A DNA stretch of 64,000 nt from Syntrophus buswellii (lineage in GTDB: Bacteria; Desulfobacterota; Syntrophia; Syntrophales; Syntrophaceae), in the NCBI RefSeq assembly GCF_046097065.1, contig NZ_CP175563.1, positions 1,984,001 to 2,048,000 of the forward strand, written 5' to 3'. How positions within the stretch are numbered: position 1 is the stretch's first letter; each line of letters starts with the position of its first letter. Of this stretch, positions 1 through 11,409 are shown piece by piece. The notes under the pieces were generated by a model that was given only the letters and a program-made list of their open reading frames with translations, was not told where the DNA came from and did no database searches. The translations under genes were made by a program, and so were the position numbers.

Positions 1-231
1 TACGTTGAAATGCCCAACGCCGACCGCTGCTGCGGCATGGGAGGATCCTTCAGCATTTACCACTATGATCTGACCAAGAAAATCGCCGACAGGAAAGTGG
101 AAAGCGTGAAAGCCACCTCTGCCGATATCGTCGTAACGGCCTGCCCCGGCTGCATGATCAACCTGGCGGACCATCTCCAGAGAGCGGAAATGCCGCAGCA
201 GGTGCGCCATCTCATGGATCTTTTTGAGTGA
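1..231 (+). CDS. (Fe-S)-binding CCG-domain protein, C-terminal fragment
   Basis: This is the end of a reading frame open from base 1, so the gene begins outside the window. The visible 76 residues carry a Cys-Cys-Gly motif followed by Gly-Gly (residues 11-16) and a later C-P-G-C motif. This CCG-domain signature is shared by HdrB, GlcF, LutA and GlpC-type proteins, where the cysteines bind an Fe-S cluster and pass electrons from an oxidation such as that of lactate or glycolate. Which member of the family this is cannot be decided from the tail alone. The frame ends at a TGA with no gene directly behind it, so it may be the last gene of its operon. Confidence 0.75.
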   Translation, partial: YVEMPNADRCCGMGGSFSIYHYDLTKKIADRKVESVKATSADIVVTACPGCMINLADHLQRAEMPQQVRHLMDLFE

Positions 232-728
232 GGGGATTGAGGCGCCAACGCGCCTCACTTGAAAGGCCCTTCTTTCCGGTCAGCACGGACCGCTGCCCAT
301 GGACGTCATCACAAGGATCAACAGATTGTCATGGCCAACAGCACCTCGCCCATGAACCGGTCCATCTTCTCTCCATTGTCCTTCCTCGTCGCTTTCTGCT
401 CAGCAACGGCCGAGTCTCTCTGGAGCCGGGGAGCTGTGAGACGGCAGGAACATTACCAGCCTCCTGATCCTTTCATTTCCGTCTGAAGCCTGTTTTCGGG
501 TAAGCGGTCCGTCGGCTGCACCATCCGCAGGGTCCGCTCAAGGGCTGTGAGTTACGGTAAACGTCAGACGGTACGGATGCAACCCCCTCCCCGAGGCGAC
601 AGGCCCCTGTGGTCGGTTCATTAAAAAACGCCGGAACGATCCTTTTAACAATTTCATCAATGAGCCGTCATTTGCTATAATATCGCTATCTGAAAGCATG
701 AAGCATCATATCGCCCGATAGGGAGGGA
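232..728. other. Intergenic region without a convincing gene
   Basis: About 500 bases between the Fe-S protein and the MscS channel. Short open frames exist but lack ribosome sites and recognisable products. The only element I can support is the promoter-like sequence near its right end. Confidence 0.5.
653..681 (+). promoter_or_regulatory. Candidate sigma-70 promoter of the MscS gene
   Basis: A perfect -10 box TATAAT lies at 676-681. Seventeen bases upstream is a poor -35 box, TTCATC at 653-658. A start near 688 would leave a leader of roughly 45 bases before the MscS start codon. Confidence 0.45.
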
Positions 729-734
729 ATGGCA

Positions 735-2372
735 ATGATCCGCACGATCGTCGTTCTGCCGGTCCTATTGCTCCTGTTTGCGATTTCGGCTTTTTTTGCA
801 GACGCCGCCGTTGATGGAAGAGGCATGGCCGATGTCGCTGCTTCGGAAGCTGAACCCGTCACGGCTCCGGTCGAGATTGACGGCGAGGTGCTGTTTCGTG
901 TGCGCGGGGCGTCGTCGTTTCCTGCCGGACAGCGCGCTCAGGCAATCAAAAACCGCATCGAGGCCACTGCCGCCGACACATCCATCCGCAGTGACATGTT
1001 GCGCTCCGTCGAATCCGACAACATCACCACTCTCTTCGCCGGCAACCGGCTGCTGATGAACATCACCGATTCGGACGCCCTCCTGGAGCATTTGAATCGC
1101 AGCTATCTCGCCAAGGTTCATTTAACGAGGATCCGCCAGGCAATCAACGACTACCGTTACATGCGCAGCCGTGACGTGCTGCTGCAGGGATGCCTCTATG
1201 CCCTGGCAGCCACGGTCCTTCTGCTGCTTGGAATTTTTCTTCTGCTTCGGGTTGGCCGGCAACTCACCGAATTTCTCGACCGGCGTGTCAAGAGCCGGAT
1301 TCGTTCTCTCGAGATTCAGTCCTTCAAGGTCGTCCGAGCGGAGCAGATCTGGCTGGCCATTCAGGGGATGCTTTATGCCATCCGCCTCGTCGTTATTCTG
1401 GCAGCGTTCTTTGCCTACCTGGATTTTGTTCTCGCCCTCTTCCCCTGGACGCGCGGCCTTGCCAACCGCCTTCTCGATCTCATCACCGGCCCGCTGACCC
1501 AGATGGGAAAAGCGTTTTTGGATGCGATCCCCAATCTCCTTATCCTTGTAATTCTTTATTATTTCTTTCGTTTTGTCCTGAGGCTTCTACGCCTCTTCTT
1601 TGATGCCCTATCCAAGGAGCGAGTCACGCTTGCCGGGTTCGATCCGGACTGGGCGCCCTCAACCTACAAGATCATCCGCTTCGCTCTAGTTACCTTCGCC
1701 CTGATTGTAGCCTATCCTTACATCCCCGGTTCCGGGTCTGCCGCCTTCAAGGGAATTTCGATCTTCCTCGGTGTCGTGTTCTCGCTGGGCTCCACCTCTC
1801 TGGTTTCGAACATCATTGCCGGTTACATGTTGACCTACCGCCGGGCGTTCAAAATCGGAGACCGGGTGAAGATCGGGGACGTGACGGGGGACGTGACGCT
1901 GACACGTCTGCAGGTCACCCATCTGCGCACCCTGAAGAACGAAGAAGTGAGCATTCCCAATTCGCAGATTCTCAACGGCAATGTGGTGAACTACAGTTCT
2001 CTTGCCCACACACAGGGGCTGATCCTGCATACCACGGTCGGGATCGGTTACGAAACCCCCTGGAGACAGGTGGAGGCCATGCTGCTCATGGTGGCAGATC
2101 GCACCCCGGGATTGCTGAAAGCCCCTCCTCCGTTTATTCTGCAGAAGGAGCTGGGAGACTTTGCCGTGTTCTATGAACTCAATGTCTATACCGATAATCC
2201 CCTGGAGATGACCAGGCTCTACACGGAACTGCATCGGCAGGTCCTGGACGTCTTCAATGAGTTCGGCGTCCAGATCATGACTCCTGCTTACCGGTCTGAC
2301 ACGCTGGAACCCAAAGTCGTCCCGCGGGAGCAATGGTATGCGCCGCCGGCTAAGATCCCTCCAGAAACTTGA
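735..2372 (+). CDS. MscS-family mechanosensitive ion channel
   Basis: A 545-residue membrane protein expected to open in the inner membrane when tension rises and release solutes on osmotic downshock. It has an N-terminal signal-like helix, a periplasmic stretch of about 115 residues, several membrane helices, and a C-terminal MscS pore and beta domain. The pore helix is Gly/Ala/Ser-rich (FSLGSTSLVSNIIAGYM), followed by the family motif FKIGDRVKIGD and the segment VSIPNSQILNGNVVNYS. A GGGAGGG ribosome site at 721-727 favours the ATG at 735 over the in-frame ATG at 729, which is only a base from it. It is larger than E. coli MscS (286 residues) and resembles extended family members with extra N-terminal helices. 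Confidence 0.85.
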   Translation: MIRTIVVLPVLLLLFAISAFFADAAVDGRGMADVAASEAEPVTAPVEIDGEVLFRVRGASSFPAGQRAQAIKNRIEATAADTSIRSDMLRSVESDNITTLFAGNRLLMNITDSDALLEHLNRSYLAKVHLTRIRQAINDYRYMRSRDVLLQGCLYALAATVLLLLGIFLLLRVGRQLTEFLDRRVKSRIRSLEIQSFKVVRAEQIWLAIQGMLYAIRLVVILAAFFAYLDFVLALFPWTRGLANRLLDLITGPLTQMGKAFLDAIPNLLILVILYYFFRFVLRLLRLFFDALSKERVTLAGFDPDWAPSTYKIIRFALVTFALIVAYPYIPGSGSAAFKGISIFLGVVFSLGSTSLVSNIIAGYMLTYRRAFKIGDRVKIGDVTGDVTLTRLQVTHLRTLKNEEVSIPNSQILNGNVVNYSSLAHTQGLILHTTVGIGYETPWRQVEAMLLMVADRTPGLLKAPPPFILQKELGDFAVFYELNVYTDNPLEMTRLYTELHRQVLDVFNEFGVQIMTPAYRSDTLEPKVVPREQWYAPPAKIPPET

Positions 2373-2716
2373 AGGGCTTCACGATGGACCCTGCCCCCGG
2401 AAACCCGGCCATGTTGAACTGGGATCGTTTCCACGGGAAGTCAACGGCATTGCGGAAAGAGCAGGAAAAAAGCCGCAGAAACGAGGCTTTTTCCCGACGT
2501 GGCAGTGGGGGGGTATCGGCCAACCCTTTCGGCTCCTTTCATGAAGGATTTTAACATGGTTTGCGGCAGGCTGATCGGCCGGGGAAACGAGGCGAGGCCA
2601 GAGCGAAATGGCCTGAGCAGGATTGATGACGGAGGCATAAGCACTTCCCGCAGGGCAACACGGTGAGCAGCGGCAGCGCCGCCAAAGCCGGCGAGGCGGA
2701 ACCGGGAAGCGGTTTC
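2373..2716. other. Convergent intergenic region, nothing recognised
   Basis: This spacer separates two converging genes. I see no ribosome-site-led ORF and no clear terminator hairpin with a T-run. Confidence 0.4.
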
Positions 2717-2932
2717 TCAGTGAGGCAGCCTGTCTGCTGCGGTGCGGTCATTCATCGACATTCCCGGCTGCTGGTATTTATCCAGAAACACCTTCAGGTA
2801 TTCCGTAATTGCATCCAGGTGATCTCTCTTCATGTCTCCGCTGGCCTCCGACTGTTGATACACCGTTCCCAGGACATCACATATGCCCTTGATATCTTCG
2901 TACTCAGTCATCAGCGGTTGAATTGCCTTCAT
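2717..2932 (-). CDS. Short hemerythrin-like protein, truncated domain
   Basis: A 71-residue protein. The start at 2932 is chosen because AGGAAGG sits six bases upstream; a longer upstream frame has no such site. The sequence follows the first two helices of hemerythrin HHE domains: LM-x-E-[H]-x-x-I near the N-terminus, then a leucine-rich helix ending where the family has D-x-x-H-H-x-K-E-E. Here the iron-ligand histidines look replaced, with EYE where EHE is usual and DKYQQ where DxCHH is usual, and the second half of the four-helix bundle is missing. It is either a decayed gene or a small helical protein that no longer binds a di-iron centre. The family assignment comes from pattern memory and is moderate. 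Confidence 0.45.
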   Translation of the reverse strand: MKAIQPLMTEYEDIKGICDVLGTVYQQSEASGDMKRDHLDAITEYLKVFLDKYQQPGMSMNDRTAADRLPH

Positions 2933-3242
2933 ACGGCCTTCCTTTCTGCCCCGATCCGTTTCTGGTAAAAAAATCCAATCAAAAGTGGATTTGAATCCGG
3001 CCCAGGCCTTGTTGAACAGGTGCACATGTCCGGCAGGGCCTTAAGGATCTTTCTCCAGGGACTATATAGGAAGGATGCAACTTTTTCACTACTGGACAAC
3101 TACGGATTGTATCCCAGTTAAAAACTGGAATTATTCGCCAAAGGGATGGCTCCTGACTCCAACAGGAAGGAATCCGAAAACCGCAAGCCCCTTATCCCAC
3201 GGCTCACTTGTTGACTGGATAAAGTCGTGGCGCCAAAACTTC

Positions 3243-3271
3243 TTGACACAGAAATCCACGCTTTCTATATT
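3243..3271 (+). promoter_or_regulatory. Near-consensus sigma-70 promoter
   Basis: TTGACA at 3243-3248 and TATATT at 3266-3271 are separated by exactly 17 bases. It lies about 80 bases ahead of the secreted-protein gene starting at 3352. Confidence 0.7.
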
Positions 3272-3351
3272 ACATTGGCCGACCGGATGCTCGCCGCACG
3301 CAAGCTGTGCTCGACTCGGTCGATCTCTTGTTTCAAGAAAGGGAATTGCAC

Positions 3352-3984
3352 ATGAAAAAAATGTTTCTCCTCCTTCTGTTAGTGTGTTTTGCTGTCCCCT
3401 GTCTGGCTGATGACACCATCTATTGCCCAACGGACGCCAAGGAGCGCGAAAAAAAGTGCCAGCAGGCCAAAGAGGAGAATAAAGCGATTGATGAAACCAT
3501 CAATCGCTGGGAGCCCATGGTCAACAACAGCACTATGATGATGTACATGATCACCAGGATGAAGGGGGAAAGCCCAAATCAGTATGCCAGCCGGGTAAGT
3601 TCAATGAAAGCATTTTATTACCGTGGGTTGAATTATCCGGTCCGTGGAAGATTCACAAGAAACGGGACAGCCTTTATTCCGCTGACCTATCAGGAGGCGG
3701 AAGGCGTCTTGAGCCGCGCCTTTCAAAGCCGGCAAGAGGTGGCACAGCAGATGGAACATGTCAGGAAGAACACCCAGACCTTGAAACCGATGATCAAGAA
3801 TAAAATGGCACAGCTTCAGAAAGATCGTCAGCGAAACTGGCTTTTCCTGGCGCAGTGTTGCGGATACCGCTGGACGACGGAAGAGCCCCCGAAAACGCCG
3901 GAGAGGACACCCGACACGGGTGGCCAAAGGGGATTGCTCGGAGTTGAATCCGAGGAACAAACACAGCAGGGAATCAAATACTGA
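3352..3984 (+). CDS. Secreted hypothetical protein
   Basis: A 210-residue protein I cannot assign to a family. It begins with a clear Sec signal peptide (MKKMFLLLLLVCFAVPCLA, probable cleavage after ALA/CLA) and a purine-rich ribosome site (AAGAAAGGGA) in front of the ATG. The mature part is helical and charged, with two Cys near the N-terminus (residues about 24 and 35), a Met-rich stretch near residue 60 and a Cys-Cys pair near residue 165. The last 40 residues are Pro/Glu/Gly-rich and probably unstructured. It is a stand-alone gene with its own strong promoter and probably acts in the periplasm. Confidence 0.6.
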   Translation: MKKMFLLLLLVCFAVPCLADDTIYCPTDAKEREKKCQQAKEENKAIDETINRWEPMVNNSTMMMYMITRMKGESPNQYASRVSSMKAFYYRGLNYPVRGRFTRNGTAFIPLTYQEAEGVLSRAFQSRQEVAQQMEHVRKNTQTLKPMIKNKMAQLQKDRQRNWLFLAQCCGYRWTTEEPPKTPERTPDTGGQRGLLGVESEEQTQQGIKY

Positions 3985-4021
3985 GAATAACGCGGGCAAC
4001 GCCGGCATTCACTCCCCTGGT

Positions 4022-4699
4022 TTATGGCCTGCCCTCATGAGACCGGCCGGCATCTTCCGGGATTTCGGAAGGCTTGTTCTGGCTCCCCTTCTTCGCGCCT
4101 GCCTCACGTAAATATTCGACCAATTCCGGGCTGCCAAAGTCCTCGGCGACATCCAGAACCGTCTTGCCGTCATCATTGACCGCATGAAGATCGGCGTTGA
4201 CGGACAGCAGGTATTCAATGCCTTCCAGATAGCTACTGTAAGCGAACCAGATAAGGGGCGTGTTTCCCTTCAGGCTTCGCGCATTCACGTTCGCGCCTGC
4301 TGCGACCAGGAGACGGGCAATCGGCACCTCCTGGAAAAACAGCGGCGTCATGCCGGACTGCCTGTCGGGCAGGTTGACGTCTGCGCCCCGTGAAATCAGG
4401 TATTCAGCCGTAGCGGCATCTTTCACCAGATGAAGGGCGGATTCGCCCTTTTCGTTGCGCACGTTCATGTCGATCCCCCGGTCCAGGCATTCTTTCACGT
4501 TGTCCAGAAAACCATTCTGAACAGCTTCAAGGAATTGATCCGCTGTCACCCGGGCTGGACCGGCTTCAAGAGCCGAAGCGTCCACACCGCTGCCAATGGC
4601 CACGTGTCCTGCACCTTCAGCGTGTGGAGATGATAAAACAGGAAGCATCATGGCCGCCGCAACCAGGACCAGGCAGATTGTTCCAGGGAAAAGAATCAT
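4022..4699 (-). CDS. Secreted or membrane-anchored ankyrin-repeat protein
   Basis: A 225-residue protein starting at 4699, where GAGGTG precedes the ATG. The first 25 residues form a signal peptide or anchor (MILFPGTICLVLVAAAMM). Residues from about 55 hold four to five ankyrin repeats, recognisable by blocks such as GIDMNVRNEKGESALH, GADVNLPDRQSGMTPLF and GANVNARSLKGNTPLIW. Such proteins bind partner proteins in the periplasm, and the partner is unknown here. The C-terminal 20 residues are Lys/Pro/Glu-rich. It converges on the preceding secreted-protein gene with only about 40 bases between them. Confidence 0.8.
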   Translation of the reverse strand: MILFPGTICLVLVAAAMMLPVLSSPHAEGAGHVAIGSGVDASALEAGPARVTADQFLEAVQNGFLDNVKECLDRGIDMNVRNEKGESALHLVKDAATAEYLISRGADVNLPDRQSGMTPLFFQEVPIARLLVAAGANVNARSLKGNTPLIWFAYSSYLEGIEYLLSVNADLHAVNDDGKTVLDVAEDFGSPELVEYLREAGAKKGSQNKPSEIPEDAGRSHEGRP

Positions 4700-4949
4700 A
4701 CGGCACCTCGTGAAACCCACTGGCATGGAATGGAAAAACACTCCTGTTTTCATATCACGGATACGATGGATTTTAAAATAATACATCTCTTTTCCTGCCT
4801 CATCAGAGACATGACCAGTTCCTTTCCCGGGTAACATGTTGTGTGACGGTATCCCCTAAAAGACGGCCAGGCCATATCTCCCCCGGCTGCCACAATTCAT
4901 TTCCATACCGACTGTCATTTGCTTACCCCATCCTGCGCCGGGAAGTCCC

Positions 4950-4979
4950 TTGACACACACGGCCCCCTTTTCCTATACT
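4950..4979 (+). promoter_or_regulatory. Sigma-70 promoter of the methyltransferase gene
   Basis: TTGACA at 4950-4955 and TATACT at 4974-4979 lie 18 bases apart. A leader of roughly 120 bases would follow before the start at 5106. Confidence 0.6.
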
Positions 4980-5105
4980 CAGACCCGCACGAGGGACGTT
5001 TTTGTGAGGAAATCCGAACGGCCGGAAAAATAGGGAAACGGAACAGGACGCGTATGGTCTTCAATCCGGAGGCGTTGAGGGTTCCACCCGGCGGGAAGGA
5101 ACGCC

Positions 5106-5843
5106 ATGTATTCTGATTTTAAAATCATTTCCACCTATTATGACACCTTGTATGTAAACGACCGGGAATACGGGGCGGAAGCGGGCAGGGTGAAAGATCT
5201 GCTGACCAGGCATGGCGCTCCGCCGCGGGCAGATCTTCTCGTGCTGGCCTGCGGCACGGGAGGTCACATCCCCTACTTCAGGGACGAGTATACGGTTTCC
5301 GGGCTGGATCTCAGCGAGGATATGCTTGATCTGGCCAGGAAAAAGTTTCCCGAGGTCGGATTCCATCTCGGTGACATGATCAATTTTGAATTGGAGACGG
5401 ATTTTGACGCCGTGGTCTGCCTGTACGGATCCATTGGGTTCGTCAAAACCGTGGAGAATTTGCGCGCCGCCATGAACCGTATTGCCTCCCACCTGCGGCC
5501 CGGAGGCCTTGCCCTGATCACCCCCTGGAGCACGGCGGAGGATTTCCGGGACCTCATCGTGGTCGATGCCGCCGACCGGCCGGATTTGAAAATCGCCCGC
5601 ATGGAGCATGTGCGCCTCAAGGAGCCAAACATGGTGGAGGTTACGTTCCACCATCTTCTTGGAAACAACAATGACGTAACCTACCATAAACAATCCATGG
5701 AAATCGGCCTTTTTTCGCGGGAAGAATATGCAGCGGCCATGATCGACGCCGGATTGAACGTCGTGGAGGTCTACACGGGAAAGGACGTGCGCGGGGGGGC
5801 TTATATCGGGAAGCGAGTGGCCGGTCAAGTCCGCAAGCAATGA
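5106..5843 (+). CDS. Class I SAM-dependent methyltransferase
   Basis: A 245-residue cytoplasmic enzyme with a GGAAGG ribosome site before the ATG. SAM-binding motif I is LLVLACGTGGH (about residues 41-51). It is followed by GLDLSEDMLDLARKKFP, whose acidic residue would bind the ribose, then by FDAVVCLYGSIGF as motif IV and LRPGGLALI as motif V. The overall arrangement resembles sugar N-methyltransferases of the TylM1/DesVI type and other small-molecule methyltransferases. The substrate cannot be told from the sequence or from its neighbours. Confidence 0.85.
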   Translation: MYSDFKIISTYYDTLYVNDREYGAEAGRVKDLLTRHGAPPRADLLVLACGTGGHIPYFRDEYTVSGLDLSEDMLDLARKKFPEVGFHLGDMINFELETDFDAVVCLYGSIGFVKTVENLRAAMNRIASHLRPGGLALITPWSTAEDFRDLIVVDAADRPDLKIARMEHVRLKEPNMVEVTFHHLLGNNNDVTYHKQSMEIGLFSREEYAAAMIDAGLNVVEVYTGKDVRGGAYIGKRVAGQVRKQ

Positions 5844-6001
5844 CCTGATGAAGAACAGAGGGCAGGCCTTCGCAGAACCCGGGCGATCTTTCCGCCTGCC
5901 GGTGCGCACATTGCCGAAGTTCTCCGCTCTGCATCGAGTGCACAACGTGGCATCACACTGGCAGGATCATCTCATTCTCACCTTTAAAGAGGAGGTAATG
6001 C

Positions 6002-7492
6002 ATGAACCAGATACTTATCGGCAAGGGCGAAAAGCCAGTCTACCTGCTCGCCGAGTACGGCAACCGCCATGGCCTCGTCGCGGGAGCCACCGGCACCGGA
6101 AAGACCATTTCTCTCCAGGTACTGGCAGAAGGCTTCTCGCGTCTGGGCGTTCCCGTGTTTATGGCTGACGTCAAAGGCGATGTCTCCGGCTTGGCGCTGG
6201 CGGGTGCCGCCAATGACAAGGTCCGTCAGCGCGTGGCCCAGATCGGCATGGAGGGCTACACCCATGAAGGAAGCCCGGTCCTGTTCTGGGACGTATTCGG
6301 CAAGGCCGGCCATCCCGTCCGCACCACGATCAGCGAAATCGGCCCGAACCTGTTAAGCCGGATCCTCGAACTCAATGATACCCAGGCCGGAATGCTTGAG
6401 ATCGCCTTCAAGCTGGCGGACGACCGTGGGCTCCTGCTGCTTGACCTCGACGACCTGCGTGCCCTGCTCGGCTTTGTCGCAGACAATCGAAAGGAGATAT
6501 CGACGCAATATGGCCTCGTAAGCACCCAGTCCGTCTCGGCCATTCAGCGCTCGCTTCTGTCCCTGGAGCGGGAAGGGGGCGAACTTTTCTTCGGCGAGCC
6601 CGCACTGGATCTCAACGACCTGCTCCGTACCGACCTCAGCGGCCGCGGCATCATCAACATCCTGGCTGCAGACAAGCTCATTCTCAAGCCTCGGTTGTAC
6701 GCAAGCTTCCTCCTCTGGCTGCTGTCGGAGCTTTTCGAAAACCTGCCCGAGGTGGGCGACCTTGAGAAGCCGAAGCTGGTGTTTTTCTTCGATGAGGCTC
6801 ATCTCCTGTTTGACGACGCGCCGCCGATGCTGCGCCAGCGGGTGGAGCAGGTCGTTCGGCTCATCCGCTCCAGGGGCGTGGGCGTTTACTTCTGTTCGCA
6901 ATTCCCCGATGACGTGCCCAACGAAATTCTGGGCCAGCTCGGGAACCGCATTCAGCATGCCCTGCGGGCTTATACGCCCCGTGACCAGAAGGCCGTGAAA
7001 ACCGCCGCGGAAACCTTCGTTGCGAACCCGAAACTGGACATCGTCGCGGTGATCTCACAATTGGGCGTTGGCGAGGCCCTGGTTTCGACGCTCCAGGAGA
7101 AGGGCGTGCCGATGCCGGTTGAAAGGACGATGATCTGCCCCCCGCGGTGCCGGATAGGCGCTGCCACCCCGGAGGAGCGGGCAGCCGTGTTGGCGCGCAG
7201 CCCGATTGGCGGCAAGTACGATTCACCGGTGAACCGCGAGTCTGCCTATGAAATCCTCAAACAGCGAACAGCGGAAAAGGAAGAAGCCGTGTCGGAGCCG
7301 GCCCAGGCTCAGGCCGACGAGTCTTCTGAAAGCGGTGGGGTGATCAGAGATTTTCTGTTCGGCACCAAGCGCCGCCAGGGCATGGTGGAAACACTGGCCA
7401 AACAGGCAGCCCGGACCGTCGGCAGCCAGATCGGCCGCCAGATCCTGCGCGGGGTGCTGGGCGGCATACTGGGAGGTTCACGCCGCCGATAA
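6002..7492 (+). CDS. HerA/YjgR-type (DUF853) helicase-like ATPase
   Basis: A 496-residue P-loop ATPase. Walker A is GATGTGKT at residues 28-35 and Walker B is LVFFFDEAHLLF with the catalytic pair at D264-E265. A conserved GVGVYFCSQFPDDVP segment follows, which in the family reads much like a sensor motif. This matches E. coli YjgR (DUF853), a HerA relative with no settled function; HerA itself pumps DNA during end resection together with NurA. No nurA is nearby. A charged linker (about residues 415-450) and a Gly/Arg-rich tail end the protein. A strong GAGGAGG site precedes the ATG. Confidence 0.88.
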   Translation: MNQILIGKGEKPVYLLAEYGNRHGLVAGATGTGKTISLQVLAEGFSRLGVPVFMADVKGDVSGLALAGAANDKVRQRVAQIGMEGYTHEGSPVLFWDVFGKAGHPVRTTISEIGPNLLSRILELNDTQAGMLEIAFKLADDRGLLLLDLDDLRALLGFVADNRKEISTQYGLVSTQSVSAIQRSLLSLEREGGELFFGEPALDLNDLLRTDLSGRGIINILAADKLILKPRLYASFLLWLLSELFENLPEVGDLEKPKLVFFFDEAHLLFDDAPPMLRQRVEQVVRLIRSRGVGVYFCSQFPDDVPNEILGQLGNRIQHALRAYTPRDQKAVKTAAETFVANPKLDIVAVISQLGVGEALVSTLQEKGVPMPVERTMICPPRCRIGAATPEERAAVLARSPIGGKYDSPVNRESAYEILKQRTAEKEEAVSEPAQAQADESSESGGVIRDFLFGTKRRQGMVETLAKQAARTVGSQIGRQILRGVLGGILGGSRRR

Positions 7493-7724
7493 CGTCAGGG
7501 ACACATGGGTCGAACAGGGTCATTCCCGGGGTTCAAAGCTTTTTTTTTTCAACAGAGGGCGGGGCAAAAGAGCTCGATTTCCCGTTGTAATATCCGATCA
7601 TTTGTTCTAAGGTGCTGGCTTCTCCCGTATATCCACGACAGATGAACCCATAACGAAATGCAGCCATATGGGGATAAATGCCATTTCCGGGGCAATGCCC
7701 CGACATCCCCGGCAAGAATGTGTC

Positions 7725-8492
7725 ATGATCGATATTCAAAGTCAGAAGGACCACAGAAAAATCAATATCCAGAAGGTCGGGGTCAAGGGCATCAAGTACC
7801 CCATCATCGTCCTGGACAAGGAGGCGGGCACCCAACCCGTCAACGCGTCCATCAACATGTACGTCAACCTCCCCCATTCCTTCAAGGGGACGCACATGAG
7901 CCGCTTCATTGAAGTTCTGAATGAATTTCGCGGAGAGATCAACATCCGGACTTTTCATACGATCCTGGAAAAAGTCAGGGAAAAGCTCCACGCGGAATCG
8001 GCGCACATGGAGATCGAGTTCCCCTATTTCATCGAGAAGACGGCCCCCGTGTCCGGAGCGAAAAGCCTGATGGAATACCGATGTCTCTTCAGCGGATGCA
8101 ACGCCGAGAGCCAGAAGGACTTTCTCGTGGGAATCGTCGTCCCCGTGACGACCGTCTGTCCATGCTCCAAAGAAATCAGCAGCATGGGGGCTCACAATCA
8201 AAGGAGCTTCGTGACGGTGAAAGTCCGGTTTCGCAGGTTTTTCTGGCTGGAGGATCTCATCAGGCTCGTCGAGACATCCGCCAGCGGAGAGGTGTATTCC
8301 CTGCTCAAACGCGTGGATGAAAAGTATGTTACGGAGCACGGCTATGAAAACCCCATGTTTGTCGAAGATGTCGTCAGAAACGTCGCTGAACGGCTAAACG
8401 GCAACACAAACCTGACCTGGTACAGCGTGGAAGCGGAAAATTTCGAAAGCATTCACAATCACAACGCCTATGCCTATGTGGAAAAAGAATAA
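7725..8492 (+). CDS. folE2: GTP cyclohydrolase FolE2 (type IB)
   Basis: A 255-residue enzyme that converts GTP to 7,8-dihydroneopterin triphosphate, the first step to folate and, in many bacteria, to queuosine. The start at 7725 gives the usual family length, whereas the open frame extends 19 codons further upstream without a family match. The metal-binding cysteine lies in VPVTTVCPCSKEIS. The N-terminal segment QKVGVKGIKYP, the block MSRFIEVLNE and the C-terminal EAENFESIHNH are typical. It is four bases from nadE, so the two are probably co-transcribed. No type IA folE is seen in the window. Confidence 0.93.
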   Translation: MIDIQSQKDHRKINIQKVGVKGIKYPIIVLDKEAGTQPVNASINMYVNLPHSFKGTHMSRFIEVLNEFRGEINIRTFHTILEKVREKLHAESAHMEIEFPYFIEKTAPVSGAKSLMEYRCLFSGCNAESQKDFLVGIVVPVTTVCPCSKEISSMGAHNQRSFVTVKVRFRRFFWLEDLIRLVETSASGEVYSLLKRVDEKYVTEHGYENPMFVEDVVRNVAERLNGNTNLTWYSVEAENFESIHNHNAYAYVEKE

Positions 8493-8496
8493 CCCC

Positions 8497-10563
<2,067 letters not shown>

Positions 10564-10668
10564 TCTCGGCTCCGGATTGGGGAAAAGGATGGCGGAATGC
10601 ACCCACGGCCATGCTGCACGAATGAAGAATCGTCAACGGGCCAGAAGAACGTCGTCACGGTGAGCGCC

Positions 10669-10881
10669 ATGCACAACAGGATCCCGAACAGGACCGGCAG
10701 GCAGGAAGATGCCTATCAGGATTTTGAGGCCACGGAACTCTATTGCCCCCGCTGCAGGCAGGCGGTCCCGGTCAGAAAAAGGCTTCTCCTTATCCTGAGC
10801 AGCGGGGAAATATACGATTATACCTGCATCTATTGCGGGACTTCGGTAGGGGAAAAGACCACCACCCGCCGGACGGGATAG
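10669..10881 (+). CDS. Small zinc-ribbon protein, unknown function
   Basis: A 70-residue protein with two Cys pairs, C-P-R-C and C-I-Y-C, about 30 residues apart, which together could hold one zinc. Between them lies a basic, hydrophobic beta-strand segment (VRKRLLLILSSGEIYDYTC). The ATG at 10669 has a GGTGAG site five bases upstream; an earlier frame start at 10597 has none. I recall similar short proteins in other Desulfobacterota, but no function is known to me. It converges on the HNH nuclease gene. Confidence 0.6.
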   Translation: MHNRIPNRTGRQEDAYQDFEATELYCPRCRQAVPVRKRLLLILSSGEIYDYTCIYCGTSVGEKTTTRRTG

Positions 10882-10929
10882 CGCCATCTCCTTTTTCGAT
10901 GCCCCTGTGGGATGCCGCCCGTTTTTTTT

Positions 10930-11409
10930 TCAGGGTGACGATTTTCGTTTTTTTCCCATCGCACTGAGGAGCTGCTGCCCAAAGGTGCCGAGGTCGGCAT
11001 CCCCCTTCCTGGCGTTTTTGTCGTTTGAATAAACCAGGCTTGTTTCCTTTTCCCCGGATCCTCCCTGGAGGTACTCTCCCAAGAGCTCTCTGCTGTGAAC
11101 ATCTTCATGGCAATAAGCGCAGAGATTCTCCCAGTTGCTCCCATCGGGCGGGTTGTTGTGATGATTTCCGTCCTTGTGATGGACGGTCAGCAGATGACGG
11201 TTCGCCTGATCGAATTCCCTTCCGCATCGCGCGCAGATGAGCCCATGGAGGGCCAGCGATCGTTCGCGGTAGTCTTCACCGGGCGGCCTGTCCGCCTCTC
11301 TTTTCAATTCACGAACGACATCTTCCGGCGGTCTGGAGGGACTTCCTTTGCCGCTGCTGCTTTTGCTACGTACGCGCCCCCATTTACTGCCGAAGGTGAC
11401 CTTGGCCAT
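10930..11409 (-). CDS. HNH nuclease family protein, YajD-like
   Basis: A 159-residue protein with a treble-clef HNH core: C-A-R-C-G near residue 60, LLTVHHKDGNHHNNPPDG as the HH/N part, and NLCAYCHEDVH closing the metal site. This matches E. coli YajD, whose role is unsettled; HNH proteins of this kind cut or nick DNA. The N-terminal 40 residues and the Lys/Ser-rich C-terminal tail lie outside the nuclease core. GGGAG lies upstream of the ATG. No phage or restriction gene accompanies it here, so a housekeeping role is as likely as defence. Confidence 0.85.
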   Translation of the reverse strand: MAKVTFGSKWGRVRSKSSSGKGSPSRPPEDVVRELKREADRPPGEDYRERSLALHGLICARCGREFDQANRHLLTVHHKDGNHHNNPPDGSNWENLCAYCHEDVHSRELLGEYLQGGSGEKETSLVYSNDKNARKGDADLGTFGQQLLSAMGKKRKSSP

